This document shows, in pieces, positions 26,118-36,403 of a stretch of DNA of 64,000 bases. A program made the position numbers and the translations under genes. The notes below the pieces were generated by a model. That model did no database searches, had not been told where the DNA came from, and saw nothing but the letters and a program-made list of their open reading frames with translations. The DNA lies in contig NC_007908.1 of the NCBI RefSeq assembly GCF_000013605.1, positions 3,658,001 to 3,722,000 on the forward strand. The letters are read 5' to 3'. The DNA is from Rhodoferax ferrireducens T118 (GTDB lineage: Bacteria > Pseudomonadota > Gammaproteobacteria > Burkholderiales > Burkholderiaceae_C). Within the stretch, counting starts at the first letter, position 1; the number at the start of each line of letters is the position of its first letter.

Positions 26118-26207
26118 AGCCGGTTCGGAAACAAGTTGTGCAAGCCATTCCGGAACGAACCCTTGGTTGAAGCCAACGTGAACACGAGGCGAATTGCGTC
26201 TGGAGTG

Positions 26208-26690
26208 CTACCGATTCAAGCGGGGCTTTGACACCAGCCGGGTGCCTGCCAGCACGTCGTGCCAGAATTGTTGTTGCGGCTGAAGGCGGCTGAAAATAGC
26301 CCAGATCACCACCCAGCTGATCACGATAACGACAGATTCAGAGCCAGTCAACTTGAAGGGGGCAACGCCCGCCAACGCTGGCAAAAACCAGAGCCAGCAG
26401 AGCACATAGCGCAGCAAAGCTCGCGCTTGTGTGATGGGCTGGCCGGCACGATCCACCACCTGGATGTTCCAGGTTTTCATGGCCAGGGTTTGGCCTTGGG
26501 ACCAGAACCAGACGAAATAGATGCCAAAAACGACAAATAGAAACGCTTGCAGGGCATGACGGTTGTCCATGGCATTGCGCGTTTGGCTCAGGGTGCCAAA
26601 GAGATAGCCGGCGATGAAGACCACGCCAAACATCAACATGCCCTCATACAGCCAGCAGGCCATGCGCCGGGCAAGAGAAGGGGTTTCCAT
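26208..26690 (-). CDS. RDD-family membrane protein
   Basis: Inner-membrane protein of 160 residues with three to four hydrophobic segments. The RDD-type features are LARRMACWLYEGMLMFGVVF near the N-terminus (R and acidic residue in helix 1) and GQTLAMKTWNIQVVDRAG in the central loop. It is the last gene of a four-gene set starting with an ECF sigma factor; its ATG directly abuts the DUF3106 stop. RDD proteins include putative ion or stress-related transporters, but no role can be given. Confidence 0.85.
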   Translation of the reverse strand: METPSLARRMACWLYEGMLMFGVVFIAGYLFGTLSQTRNAMDNRHALQAFLFVVFGIYFVWFWSQGQTLAMKTWNIQVVDRAGQPITQARALLRYVLCWLWFLPALAGVAPFKLTGSESVVIVISWVVIWAIFSRLQPQQQFWHDVLAGTRLVSKPRLNR

Positions 26691-27419
26691 TCAGTTTTGC
26701 TGCGTGGGTTTAGGCTCAGGCAGCGGCTTTGCACGCGGCAACAGGGTGTTGCGGTTCACCGCTGGATTGATTGCAGGTGCCTCAGAGACTTGCTTTGTTG
26801 TTTGCTTGTGCAGGGGAATTTTCGTCAATTTTTCAGGGGCTGCAGGTTTGGTAGCCGCTGCCGCACCGGTCGGCCTGGGCGGTGCTGATTTGGCCAGTTT
26901 TTGTTTTTCTTCAGGACTGAGCGCTTGGTAGGCCTGCCAAGTGGCGGCTTTTTGGGTCGGACTGAGTTGCTTGGTCTGGGCAAAGTTGAGTCGCGCCTGA
27001 TCCCGCTGCTTTGGGCTCAGCGACGCCCATTCGGTCATGCGACTGTGAAGCTTGGCCTGCTCCGCCGGTGCCAGGGCTGAATAATTCGCAGCAAGGGCGA
27101 TCCATTTGCGCTTTTTGGCGCTATCCAGTGAACTCCAATGGGCCGCCAGGGGCATGAGCGACAACTGCTGCGCGGGCGTTAAATCTTGCCAGCTCGGTTG
27201 AGAAGATTTACCTGGGGCATTTGACGTTCTGGTCGGCGCCGTTGGGCTGGGCCGTTTGACCGCAGAGGCTGTCTGCAGAGGCGTTGCTGGCACGTCTTGG
27301 GCCACCACATGCGAAGTGGCCATGCCAAGCACCAGTAAGCAAAAAATGGCGCCAAAAACCTGCGCGCCAGCCCTGAAGGGCCGACAGAGTTGGCTGTTAG
27401 CAAGTGTGAAAATCGTCAT
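26691..27419 (-). CDS. DUF3106 domain protein, exported
   Basis: A 242-residue predicted periplasmic protein. A signal-like segment (about 18-40, ending SHVVAQ) precedes a low-complexity stretch and then four to five helical repeats with the pattern L(T/S)P..(Q/K)..., such as LTPAQQLSLMPLAAHW and LSPKQRDQARLNFAQ. This is the DUF3106 helical array, similar in style to periplasmic chaperone-like or sensor proteins (Spy/CpxP have comparable repeats, but homology is not shown). The tail is Pro/Lys-rich. It sits between DUF3619 and RDD, same strand, with 9 and 0 bases separating them. Confidence 0.82.
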   Translation of the reverse strand: MTIFTLANSQLCRPFRAGAQVFGAIFCLLVLGMATSHVVAQDVPATPLQTASAVKRPSPTAPTRTSNAPGKSSQPSWQDLTPAQQLSLMPLAAHWSSLDSAKKRKWIALAANYSALAPAEQAKLHSRMTEWASLSPKQRDQARLNFAQTKQLSPTQKAATWQAYQALSPEEKQKLAKSAPPRPTGAAAATKPAAPEKLTKIPLHKQTTKQVSEAPAINPAVNRNTLLPRAKPLPEPKPTQQN

Positions 27420-27428
27420 AACCTGCGT

Positions 27429-27866
27429 TTACTGATCCTGAGCGGCATTGATTTTGAGGAACTGCAAAAAACCCGGGTCCGCATAGGCCGCGGGTGGCAA
27501 GTCATCGGTCAGCAACGCGGCATCGATGTCGGCCAACTCGCGGACACGGTTGTCATCTTGAATGACATTGATGGCGATCAGGCCCACAACCAGGGCCAAC
27601 AGTGGAATGGCCGCAGCCAACCGACCCCACCAGCCAAAGTGCGCCTGGCCCAGCGTGACGCTCCCCGCGCCACCCGACACCGCCAAGCCGGTCACGGCAT
27701 ACTTGAGCGCCAACTTGCGTTGGCCCACTGCCTGCACCCGAGCCGCGCGCAGACGCTCCGAAATATCCTGCGGCAAACTGTCAGTGGCATCAGACAAGCG
27801 CGCAGTGATGCGAAAGCCCAAACGATCTTGTGCTAGTTGATTTTGGTATTGATACGAATTGGTCAT
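27429..27866 (-). CDS. DUF3619 protein, candidate anti-sigma factor
   Basis: A 145-residue protein with one predicted membrane segment (about 87-106, AAAIPLLALVVGLIAINVIQ). The N-terminal side is a charged cytoplasmic-like domain with an arginine-rich helix (SERLRAARVQAVGQRK) and the C-terminal ~40 residues would be periplasmic (DIDAALLTDDLPP...FLQFL). The ATG at 27866 has AAGGGA upstream and overlaps the sigma factor stop (ATGA). Translational coupling to an ECF sigma and the single-pass layout make an anti-sigma role plausible, but the sequence does not show a known anti-sigma domain. Confidence 0.75.
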   Translation of the reverse strand: MTNSYQYQNQLAQDRLGFRITARLSDATDSLPQDISERLRAARVQAVGQRKLALKYAVTGLAVSGGAGSVTLGQAHFGWWGRLAAAIPLLALVVGLIAINVIQDDNRVRELADIDAALLTDDLPPAAYADPGFLQFLKINAAQDQ

Positions 27867-28429
27867 AACGTGATTCCCTTCACCCTCAATGCTTTGCCGA
27901 GGGCCTGAACTGCCCGCGAACAGTGGGTTTTGACACTGCCTTCTGAACACCCCATGGCCGCAGCAGTCTCTGCCACGTCCAATTCCTCCCAATAACGCAT
28001 GAGGAAGGCTTCCCGTTGACGGGTTGGAAGTGCCTGAATTTCGTTTTCAATTTCATGCAAGGTTTGTGCCCGCTGAGTGGAACTCTCCGCACTCTCTGTT
28101 TGGTTCGAGTGGTTTTGGGTGTTTAAAGTTTCCAGCAGGTCAAATTCGCCGTCTTCTCCTTCAGATTCAAAATCACTCAGGTTGGAGAAAAGCGCATTGC
28201 GGGTTTTTTGGCGCCGAAACCAGTCAAGCGTGCAGTTGGACAGAATGCGTTGGAACAGCATTGGCAACTCGGCGACCGGCTTGTCACCGTAGTGCACGGC
28301 CAGCTTCATCATGCTGTCTTGCACGATATCCAGTGCAGACTCCACGTTGCGAACGTGGTAAACGGACCGTTTGAAGGCACGTTTTTCAACGTCTTTCAGA
28401 AAATCAGAAAGTTCTTTTTCAGTGGCCAA
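27863..28429 (-). CDS. ECF-type RNA polymerase sigma factor
   Basis: Group 4 sigma factor of about 188 residues. Region 2 includes ALDIVQDSMMKLA and the DNA-melting segment LSNCTLDWFRRQKTR; region 4 is ALPTRQREAFLMRYWEELDV with a helix-turn-helix in AAMGCSEGSVKTHCSRA. An acidic linker (about 85-125) joins them. The start is taken as the TTG at 28429 (LATEKELSDF), matching the usual N-terminus with AAGG about ten bases before it; the frame continues to an ATG at 28567. It heads the DUF3619-DUF3106-RDD set. Confidence 0.87.
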   Translation of the reverse strand: MATEKELSDFLKDVEKRAFKRSVYHVRNVESALDIVQDSMMKLAVHYGDKPVAELPMLFQRILSNCTLDWFRRQKTRNALFSNLSDFESEGEDGEFDLLETLNTQNHSNQTESAESSTQRAQTLHEIENEIQALPTRQREAFLMRYWEELDVAETAAAMGCSEGSVKTHCSRAVQALGKALRVKGITL

Positions 28430-28720
28430 GAGGTGTTTACCTTGCGGCAGTGGTGACGCGTTGAAGAGAGATGGAAACCGGTTGAGGTGACATTGAAACC
28501 GCGAATTATGGCACCCGTATAGGATCTTTCCGGCAGATGGCATGGCATCCATTGGCTGCAATGCCATAATGCATCCTGCAAATTAAAAAGCAAACGGGTC
28601 ACGGTCCGGCGCAAGAATCACTGCGCCCATGGCTTTGGCTTTAAGTTCCGACGCGGCCCCACAAGTGTTTGCGAAGGAGCACCCAAGGTTTTTCGTCAGA
28701 GAAATTCACAAAGGTTCATC
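28430..28720. other. Divergent intergenic region between the ECF sigma gene and ilvB
   Basis: About 290 bases that must hold the promoters of both units. A plus-strand frame beginning MALALSS runs through the ilvB start in another frame and has no clear ribosome-binding site. I found no branched-chain-rich leader peptide, no clear attenuator hairpin and no repeat copy. Confidence 0.5.
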
Positions 28721-30544
28721 ATGGAATTATCAAAAGCCCGAATCGCGTCGGCGGCAGCAAAGACCGCGGCAACCAGTCAAACACCCACGACCCCAGTCAA
28801 ACAACTCGTTGCGACGCCAGACGAGAACGAACTTCGGGGTGCCGAGATTCTCATCAAGGCCCTGCAGGCTGAAGGCGTCAAGTACGTCTGGGGCTATCCC
28901 GGCGGCGCCGTGCTGCACATTTACGACGCGCTGTATAAACAAGACACGATCCAGCACATTCTGGTTAGGCACGAGCAAGCAGCGGTGCACGCAGCCGACG
29001 GCTATGCACGCGCCACTGGCGAGGTCGGCGTGGCCCTGGTCACTTCAGGGCCTGGTGTAACCAATGCGGTCACCGGTATCGCCACCGCCTATATGGACAG
29101 CATCCCGATGGTGATTGTGTCTGGGCAAGTGCCCACCAGCGCCATCGGCATGGACGCTTTTCAGGAGTGCGACGCGGTGGGCATCACACGCCCCGTGGTT
29201 AAACACAATTTCCTGGTCAAGGACGCCCATCAACTGGCCGAGACCATGAAAAAGGCCTTTCACATCGCGCGCAGTGGACGCCCGGGCCCGGTCCTGGTCG
29301 ACATCCCGAAAGATGTTTCGTTCAAAAAAGTGCATTACGCGGGCTACCCGGCTACGCTTGAGATGCGCTCTTACAACCCGGTGCGCAAAGGCCATGGCGG
29401 GCAAATTCGCAAGGCGCTTCAGCTCTTGCTGGCGGCCAAGCGGCCCTATATCTACACCGGTGGCGGCGTGCTGCTGAGCAACGCCTCTGCTGAGTTGCGA
29501 ACCCTGGTGGACATGCTGGGCTACCCATGCACCAACACCCTGATGGGCTTGGGTGCGTATCCGGCCAGTGACAAGAAATTCCTTGGCATGCTGGGCATGC
29601 ACGGTACGGTGGAAGCCAACAACGCGATGCAGCATTGCGACGTGCTGCTGGCCATCGGCGCCCGCTTTGATGACCGTGTCATTGGCAACCCCAAGCATTT
29701 TGCCCAGAATGAACGCAAGATCATCCACATCGACATCGACCCCTCAAGCATCTCCAAACGGGTCAAAGTGGATATCCCGATTGTGGGCGATGTCAAAGAG
29801 GTGCTGTCCGAAATGATCGCCATGATCAAGGAGGGTGCTGTCAAGCCCGATGCCGACGCACTGGGTGCCTGGTGGGACACGATCGAAGGCTGGCGCAAGC
29901 GCGATTGCCTCAAATACGATCACGGCAAGAATGATGTCATCAAGCCGCAGTTCGTGATTGAGACGCTCTGGAAAATGACCAAGGATGCGGATACGTACAT
30001 CACGTCCGACGTTGGTCAGCACCAGATGTGGGCGGCTCAGTACTATCGATTCGATGAACCACGGCGTTGGATCAATTCCGGTGGCTTGGGCACCATGGGC
30101 GTGGGCATTCCCTACGCCATGGGCATCAAGCTGGCCAAGCCTGATAGCGAGGTGTACTGCATTACAGGCGATGGTTCGGTGCAAATGTGCATTCAGGAGC
30201 TCTCCACTTGCTTGCAGTACAACACCCCGATCAAAATCCTGTCACTCAACAACCGCTACCTCGGTATGGTGCGCCAATGGCAGGAGGTTGAATACGAAGG
30301 TCGCTACAGTCACAGTTACATGGATGCGCTGCCCAACTTTGTGAAGCTGGCTGAAGCGTATGGCCACGTGGGCATGCTGGTTGAGCGGGCGCAGGACGTG
30401 GAGCCGGCGCTGCGCGAAGCGCGCAAGCTCAAGGACCGGACGGTTTTCATGGATATCCGCACCGACCCGACCGAGAACGTGTTCCCCATGGTGAAAGCCG
30501 GCAAGGGCATTACTGAAATGCTGCTCGGCTCCGAAGATCTTTAG
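28721..30544 (+). CDS. ilvB: Acetolactate synthase large subunit
   Basis: TPP-dependent enzyme for the first shared step of valine, leucine and isoleucine synthesis. It has 607 residues, longer at the N-terminus by a Ser/Thr/Ala-rich stretch of about 30. WGYPGGAVLHIYDAL, the catalytic glutamate in VRHEQAAVHAADG, and the TPP motif ITGDGSVQMCIQELSTC are seen. The start is the ATG at 28721. It is followed by ilvH and ilvC on the same strand, the usual order. Confidence 0.95.
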   Translation: MELSKARIASAAAKTAATSQTPTTPVKQLVATPDENELRGAEILIKALQAEGVKYVWGYPGGAVLHIYDALYKQDTIQHILVRHEQAAVHAADGYARATGEVGVALVTSGPGVTNAVTGIATAYMDSIPMVIVSGQVPTSAIGMDAFQECDAVGITRPVVKHNFLVKDAHQLAETMKKAFHIARSGRPGPVLVDIPKDVSFKKVHYAGYPATLEMRSYNPVRKGHGGQIRKALQLLLAAKRPYIYTGGGVLLSNASAELRTLVDMLGYPCTNTLMGLGAYPASDKKFLGMLGMHGTVEANNAMQHCDVLLAIGARFDDRVIGNPKHFAQNERKIIHIDIDPSSISKRVKVDIPIVGDVKEVLSEMIAMIKEGAVKPDADALGAWWDTIEGWRKRDCLKYDHGKNDVIKPQFVIETLWKMTKDADTYITSDVGQHQMWAAQYYRFDEPRRWINSGGLGTMGVGIPYAMGIKLAKPDSEVYCITGDGSVQMCIQELSTCLQYNTPIKILSLNNRYLGMVRQWQEVEYEGRYSHSYMDALPNFVKLAEAYGHVGMLVERAQDVEPALREARKLKDRTVFMDIRTDPTENVFPMVKAGKGITEMLLGSEDL

Positions 30545-30633
30545 TCAACTTTAACTTTGGACGAATCTATTGTTTGCCAAGCTCTGCGGTTACCGCCTCA
30601 GGGGTAGGGCAACGAAAAGAGGAATCACATACT

Positions 30634-31125
30634 ATGAAACACATCATTGCAGTCCTGCTGGAAAATGAGCCCGGCGCGCTGTCGCGCGTGGTCGGACTCT
30701 TCTCAGCGCGTGGTTACAACATCGAGTCGCTGACCGTGGCACCGACAGAAGACGCCAGTTTGTCGCGCATGACGATTCAAACCGCTGGATCGGACGAAGT
30801 GATCGAACAGATCACCAAGCACTTGAACCGCCTGATTGAAGTGGTCAAGGTCGTTGATTTGACCGAAGGGGCTTACACCGAGCGTGAGTTGATGATGGTG
30901 AAGGTGCGCGCAGTCGGAAAGGAGCGTGAAGAAATGAAGCGCATGGCTGACATTTTCCGCGGCCGCATCATCGACGTCACCGAGAAGAGCTACACCATAG
31001 AATTAACCGGGGATCAGACAAAGAACGACGCATTCTTGCTGGCTATTGAACGGGGTGCCATTTTGGAAACCGTCCGCACCGGGTCGAGCGGCATTGGTCG
31101 CGGCGAACGTATTTTGCGGGTTTAA
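30634..31125 (+). CDS. ilvH: Acetolactate synthase small (regulatory) subunit
   Basis: Regulatory subunit of 163 residues with an N-terminal ACT domain (IIAVLLENEPGALSRVVGLF, RGYNIESLTVAPTED) that binds valine for feedback control. A second ACT-like half includes RELMMVKVRA. The ATG at 30634 has AAGAGGA ten bases before it. It is 89 bases after ilvB and 21 before ilvC. Confidence 0.95.
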   Translation: MKHIIAVLLENEPGALSRVVGLFSARGYNIESLTVAPTEDASLSRMTIQTAGSDEVIEQITKHLNRLIEVVKVVDLTEGAYTERELMMVKVRAVGKEREEMKRMADIFRGRIIDVTEKSYTIELTGDQTKNDAFLLAIERGAILETVRTGSSGIGRGERILRV

Positions 31126-32163
<1,038 letters not shown>

Positions 32164-32182
32164 GACGTACGACACTCCCGAC

Positions 32183-32204
32183 AAAGGCCACTTCAGTGGC
32201 CTTT
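32183..32204 (+). terminator. Terminator after ilvC
   Basis: AAAGGCCAC and GTGGCCTTT pair around a TTCA loop, 20 bases after ilvC. The T-run is short, so some read-through into pssA is possible. Confidence 0.65.
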
Positions 32205-32233
32205 GTTACTATGAAGGTCTGGAGGCCAATTCT

Positions 32234-33046
32234 ATGCATGACGGAAACGATTCAGACTTCACCGAGGTCGACGCCATCGTGGTGAGAAAGCGCCGCAAGG
32301 GCATTTATGTTTTGCCCAACCTGTTTACGCTGGCGGCACTTTTTGGTGGCTTTTACGCCATTGTCATGGCGATCAATGGCCGCTTCGACCTGGCGGCCAT
32401 CGGTGTCTTTTGTGCCATGGTGCTCGACAGCCTGGATGGCCGCGTCGCCCGCATGACCAACACGCAAAGCGCCTTTGGCGAGCAGATGGATTCACTCTCG
32501 GACATGGTGTCGTTCGGCGCCGCGCCCGCGCTCATCGCTTATGTCTGGGCGCTCAAAGGCCTGGGACGCTGGGGCTGGATTGCAGCCTTTGTCTATTGCG
32601 CGTGCGGCGCCTTGCGGCTGGCGCGCTTCAACGTCAACACCGCGGTGGTGGACAAGCGCTATTTTCAGGGTTTGCCGTCGCCGGCGGCGGCGGCCTTGCT
32701 GGCCGGGTTTATCTGGGTCATGACGGATATGGGAGTCAAGGGCGCCAGCGTGGCATGGCCCACATTCGCATTGGCTTTGTATGCCGGACTGACCATGGTG
32801 ACCAACGTGCCGTTTTACAGCTTCAAGGATGTGCACATGAAAAAGAGCGTGCCGTTCATCGTGATTGTGCTGATTGCGCTCGGTATTGCCGTCATCAACA
32901 TCGATCCGCCCATTGTGATGTTTGGCCTGTTTGTCGTCTATGGCTTCAGCGGCTACGTCATTTACGTTTGGCGCAAGACCAAAGGTTTGCAGACCAGCGT
33001 CATCAGTACCTCGACGCAGGAACCTGATGAAAGAGGACTTCATTAG
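32234..33046 (+). CDS. pssA: CDP-diacylglycerol-serine O-phosphatidyltransferase
   Basis: Inner-membrane enzyme making phosphatidylserine, the precursor of phosphatidylethanolamine. It has 270 residues, about seven hydrophobic segments, and the CDP-alcohol phosphatidyltransferase motif LDSLDGRVAR...D...D (near residues 65-90). The ATG at 32234 has GGAGG about seven bases before it. The open frame begins upstream inside the ilvC end, which I ignore. The gene order ilvBHC-pssA is common in beta-proteobacteria. Confidence 0.93.
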   Translation: MHDGNDSDFTEVDAIVVRKRRKGIYVLPNLFTLAALFGGFYAIVMAINGRFDLAAIGVFCAMVLDSLDGRVARMTNTQSAFGEQMDSLSDMVSFGAAPALIAYVWALKGLGRWGWIAAFVYCACGALRLARFNVNTAVVDKRYFQGLPSPAAAALLAGFIWVMTDMGVKGASVAWPTFALALYAGLTMVTNVPFYSFKDVHMKKSVPFIVIVLIALGIAVINIDPPIVMFGLFVVYGFSGYVIYVWRKTKGLQTSVISTSTQEPDERGLH

Positions 33047-33147
33047 TCATTGGTGCAGCAGGCGGACACGCAGGCGACAAGCCTGGGCCGCAACGCTGGT
33101 CCCCGACGTGACAATGAAGCACTTATCAGTCACCCAAAGGACAGACC

Positions 33148-33867
33148 ATGGAAGAACCAATCCTTACCATCGATGAACGTGCAGCGATCAATTCAGGTCG
33201 CTGGTTTTCAACCCTGTCGCCTTCTTTGCGACACGATATTCTGCGATGCGCTTACGTCAAACGATACAAGGACGGCGAACTCATCACTGCCCGCGGCGAG
33301 CCGCCGGAAGAATGGATTGCCTGCGCGCGCGGTGCCGTGCGGGTCAGCTCCACATCCATCTCGGGCAAGCAGATCACGCTGACCTATGTGGAGCCGGGCA
33401 TCTGGTTCGGCGATGTGGCCATCTTCGACGGCGACCGACGCACCCACGATGCCTACGCTCACGGCGAGACGACCATCTTGTGTGTCGCCAAGGCCGATTT
33501 CAAAAAGATTCTGGCGCACCATGCCGAGCTCTACGAAGCGCTGCTGCGCCTGCACGCCCGTCGCATCCGCCAGTTGTACGGTCTGGTGGAAGACCTCAAC
33601 ACCCTGCCGCTGCGGGCACGACTGGCCAAGCAGTTGCTGCACCTGGTGCGCAGCTACGGCGTGCCCTCGCTCAGCGATGGGCGCGAAATGCGCATCGGCC
33701 TGCAATTGGCACAGGAAGAACTGGCGCAATTGCTGGGTGCCTCCCGCCAACGCGTCAATCAGGAACTCAAGTCGATGGAGCGAGAGGAAACCATCCGGAT
33801 CGAACCGGGTGGTCTGGTCATTCGCAACCGCGACGCCTTGATGCTGATCGCAGACGCCGATAACTGA
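33148..33867 (+). CDS. Crp/Fnr-family transcriptional regulator
   Basis: A 239-residue regulator with a cyclic-nucleotide-binding-like beta roll (about 20-135; GEPPEEWIACARGAVRV, YVEPGIWFGDVAIFDG) and a winged helix with recognition helix GASRQRVNQELKSM near residues 195-210. The cluster cysteines of Fnr are missing; only isolated Cys occur. Residues normally contacting cAMP are not conserved enough to claim it. It stands 20 bases before the kinase/dehydrogenase pair and may control it. Confidence 0.85.
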   Translation: MEEPILTIDERAAINSGRWFSTLSPSLRHDILRCAYVKRYKDGELITARGEPPEEWIACARGAVRVSSTSISGKQITLTYVEPGIWFGDVAIFDGDRRTHDAYAHGETTILCVAKADFKKILAHHAELYEALLRLHARRIRQLYGLVEDLNTLPLRARLAKQLLHLVRSYGVPSLSDGREMRIGLQLAQEELAQLLGASRQRVNQELKSMEREETIRIEPGGLVIRNRDALMLIADADN

Positions 33868-33887
33868 ACCACCAAAAGCACAGTCCC

Positions 33888-34973
33888 ATGAGCAATTTCG
33901 AGCATTTCATCGGCACGCAGGCCGTCTCCGAGAAACAGGCGTTTGACGTTGTCGCCCTGTCCGCCTGGCTGGATAAAAACCTGCCGGGCTTCTGTGGCCC
34001 GTTGACCGTCGAGTCCTTCAAAGGTGGCCAGTCCAACCCGACCTACAAACTCAACACGCCGGCGCAAAGCTATGTCATGCGCGCCAAGCCCGGCCCGGTC
34101 GCCAAACTGCTGCCGTCAGCGCACGCCATTGAGCGCGAGTTTGCAGTGATGAGTGGTTTGCAGGGCACCGATGTGCCGGTGCCGCGTATGTATTGCCTGT
34201 GCGAAGACGAAGCCATCATTGGCCGGGCGTTCTATGTGATGGAATTCATGCCAGGGCGCATTCTGTGGGATCAAACCCTGCCGGGCATGAGCACCCAGGA
34301 ACGCGGCGCGATTTACAACGAGATGAACCGCGTCATCGCCGCCCTGCACACCGTCAAGTTCGCCGAGCGGGGCCTGGCGGCTTATGGCAAGCCGGGCAAC
34401 TACTTTGAGCGCCAGATCGGTCGCTGGAGCAAACAATACGTCGCCTCCATCACCCAGCCCATCCCGGAAATGGACCGGCTCATGGACTGGCTGCCGCAGC
34501 ACATTCCGGCCATGGCACGGGCCGAGCACATGGTCAGCATCGTGCATGGCGACTACCGACTGGACAACCTGATGTTTCACCCGACCGAGCCGCGCATTGT
34601 GGCGGTGCTGGACTGGGAGCTGTCCACGCTGGGGCATCCGCTGGCTGATTTCAGTTACCACTGCATGGCCTGGCACATTCCACCGGGTGCGTTTCGCGGC
34701 ATTGGCGGCCTCGATGTGGTCAGTCTGGGCATTCCCACCGAAGAGGAATACATCCGGCTGTACTGCGAGCGCACCGGGCTGACCACCCCCGACGCGCTCA
34801 AAGCGGACTGGAATTTCTACATGGCCTACAACCTGTTTCGCATCGCTGCCATTTTGCAGGGCATTGCCAAGCGCGCGCAGATGGGTACCGCCGCCAGCGC
34901 GCAGGCCGTGAGCTCCGGCGCCGGCGCCAAGCCGCTGGCCCAGATGGCCTGGCAATTTGCCCAAAAAGCCTGA
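33888..34973 (+). CDS. Aminoglycoside phosphotransferase-like kinase (LvaA/ACAD10-type)
   Basis: A 361-residue protein of the APH kinase fold. The nucleotide loop is SNPTYKL, and the catalytic loop HGDYRLDN is followed by [15 protein letters not shown] with the metal-binding Asp. Homologues fused to or adjacent to an acyl-CoA dehydrogenase phosphorylate the 4-hydroxy group of short and medium hydroxyacyl-CoAs (as in LvaA of Pseudomonas putida and in mammalian ACAD10/11). The start is the ATG at 33888, 20 bases past the Crp-like gene. It is followed 59 bases later by the dehydrogenase. Substrate is inferred from context only. Confidence 0.85.
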   Translation: MSNFEHFIGTQAVSEKQAFDVVALSAWLDKNLPGFCGPLTVESFKGGQSNPTYKLNTPAQSYVMRAKPGPVAKLLPSAHAIEREFAVMSGLQGTDVPVPRMYCLCEDEAIIGRAFYVMEFMPGRILWDQTLPGMSTQERGAIYNEMNRVIAALHTVKFAERGLAAYGKPGNYFERQIGRWSKQYVASITQPIPEMDRLMDWLPQHIPAMARAEHMVSIVHGDYRLDNLMFHPTEPRIVAVLDWELSTLGHPLADFSYHCMAWHIPPGAFRGIGGLDVVSLGIPTEEEYIRLYCERTGLTTPDALKADWNFYMAYNLFRIAAILQGIAKRAQMGTAASAQAVSSGAGAKPLAQMAWQFAQKA

Positions 34974-35032
34974 TCCCGCATCACACCCTGACTTCAATCG
35001 CGCCCGTTCCAACTGATACAACCGGAGATCCC

Positions 35033-36283
35033 ATGGACTTTGACTACTCCCCCAAGACAAAAGAACTGCAAGTCAAATTGCAGGCCTTTATGAATGACTA
35101 CATCTATCCTTCAGAGGGTGCCTGGCACGCTGAAATTGAGGCCAACACCGCAGCTGGCAAACGCTGGACACCGCTGGAACTCATCGAGGGGCTGAAACAA
35201 AAAGCCCAGGCGGCTGGCCTGTGGAACCTGTTTTTGCCGGTCGACAGTGCTGCCGCCTCGGGCTACCAGGGCGCCGGCCTGACCAATCAGGAATACGCGC
35301 CGCTGGCCGAAATCATGGGCCGCGTCCTGTGGAGCAGTGAGGTGTTCAACTGCTCGGCCCCGGATACCGGGAACATGGAAACCATCGCCCGTTATGGCTC
35401 CGAGGAAAACAAGGCGCGCTGGCTCAAGCCCTTGCTGGAAGGCAAGATTCGCTCCGCCTTTGCCATGACCGAGCCTGAGGTCGCATCGAGTGACGCCACC
35501 AACATCCAGACCCGCATGGAGCGCCAGGGCGATGACTACGTGATCAATGGTCGCAAATGGTGGACCTCCGGCGCCGGTGACCCGCGTTGCGCCATTCACA
35601 TCGTCATGGGCAAAACCAACCCGCAAGCCGAGCGTCATGCCCAGCAAAGCATGGTGCTGGTCCCCTCCAATACGCCCGGTGTCACGGTGGTGCGCTCGCT
35701 CAATGTCATGGGCTACGACGACGCACCGCACGGCCACATGGAAGTGCTGTTTGAGAACGTGCGGGTGCCAGTCAGCAACATCCTGCTCGGTGAAGGCCGC
35801 GGTTTCGAAATCGCGCAGGGGCGCCTCGGCCCGGGCCGCATTCACCACTGCATGCGCCTGATTGGCCAGGCTGAGCGGGCACTGGAGTTGATGTGCAAGC
35901 GCGTCACCAGCCGGGTCGCCTTTGGCAAGCCGATTGCCGCGCAGACCGTGACGCAGGAGCGCATTGCCGAAGCCCGCTGCAAGATCGATATGGCCCGTCT
36001 GCTCACCCTCAAAGCCGCCTGGATGATGGACGTCGCCGGCAACAAATTTGCCAAAAACGAGATTGCCATGATCAAGGTCGTGGCGCCGAGCATGGCCTGC
36101 CAGGTGATCGACTGGGCGATGCAGGCGCACGGCGGCGCCGGCATGTGTGATGACTTCCCGCTGGCCTACGCCTACACCAACGCCCGCACCCTGCGCTTTG
36201 CCGATGGGCCGGACGAAGTACACCGCAACGCCATTGCCAAACAGGAATTGCGTAAATACACAGCCGCGCCCAAGCCCGTTTGA
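35033..36283 (+). CDS. Acyl-CoA dehydrogenase (LvaC/ACAD10-type)
   Basis: FAD enzyme of 416 residues. Motifs include [15 protein letters not shown] (flavin contact), [11 protein letters not shown] and the C-terminal [17 protein letters not shown]. The tryptophan-rich centre and the branch-typical WTSGA match the ACAD10/11 group, which eliminates phosphate from 4-phosphoacyl-CoA rather than only dehydrogenating. The usual catalytic glutamate near the C-terminal half is not at a position I can fix by eye. The ATG at 35033 has GGAGA upstream. It works with the adjacent kinase in my reading. Confidence 0.87.
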   Translation: MDFDYSPKTKELQVKLQAFMNDYIYPSEGAWHAEIEANTAAGKRWTPLELIEGLKQKAQAAGLWNLFLPVDSAAASGYQGAGLTNQEYAPLAEIMGRVLWSSEVFNCSAPDTGNMETIARYGSEENKARWLKPLLEGKIRSAFAMTEPEVASSDATNIQTRMERQGDDYVINGRKWWTSGAGDPRCAIHIVMGKTNPQAERHAQQSMVLVPSNTPGVTVVRSLNVMGYDDAPHGHMEVLFENVRVPVSNILLGEGRGFEIAQGRLGPGRIHHCMRLIGQAERALELMCKRVTSRVAFGKPIAAQTVTQERIAEARCKIDMARLLTLKAAWMMDVAGNKFAKNEIAMIKVVAPSMACQVIDWAMQAHGGAGMCDDFPLAYAYTNARTLRFADGPDEVHRNAIAKQELRKYTAAPKPV

Positions 36284-36313
36284 CCGCCCGTGCCGAGCGG
36301 CGGTCACACTGGA

Positions 36314-36344
36314 GGATCAAGCGCCACGGTGTGGCGATTGATCC
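36314..36344. terminator. Hairpin after the acyl-CoA dehydrogenase
   Basis: GGATCAA-g-CGCCAC, loop GGT, then GTGGCG-a-TTGATCC: a 13-pair stem with one mismatch. There is no T-run, so it may act as an mRNA 3' barrier or weak bidirectional terminator. It is 3 bases before repeat copy R8. Confidence 0.55.
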
Positions 36345-36346
36345 TG

Positions 36347-36401
36347 AATTAATAGCGACATATCTATATTTAACGGGGGCTACAGCCTGTTTTTATATAA
36401 A
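36347..36401 (+). repeat. Dispersed repeat, copy R8
   Basis: Reads AATTAATAGCGACATAT, then CTATATTTAACGGGGGC, then TACAGCCTGTTTTTATATAA. The core is CGGGGGCTACAG. It lies between two convergent genes and ends immediately before the HD-GYP stop codon. Confidence 0.8.
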
Positions 36402-36403
36402 GA

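Noticed and set aside
28629..29060. 143-codon frame starting MALALSS across the ilvB start, possible leader peptide
   Set aside because: No run of Ile, Val or Leu codons, no attenuator hairpins, and it continues out of frame into ilvB.
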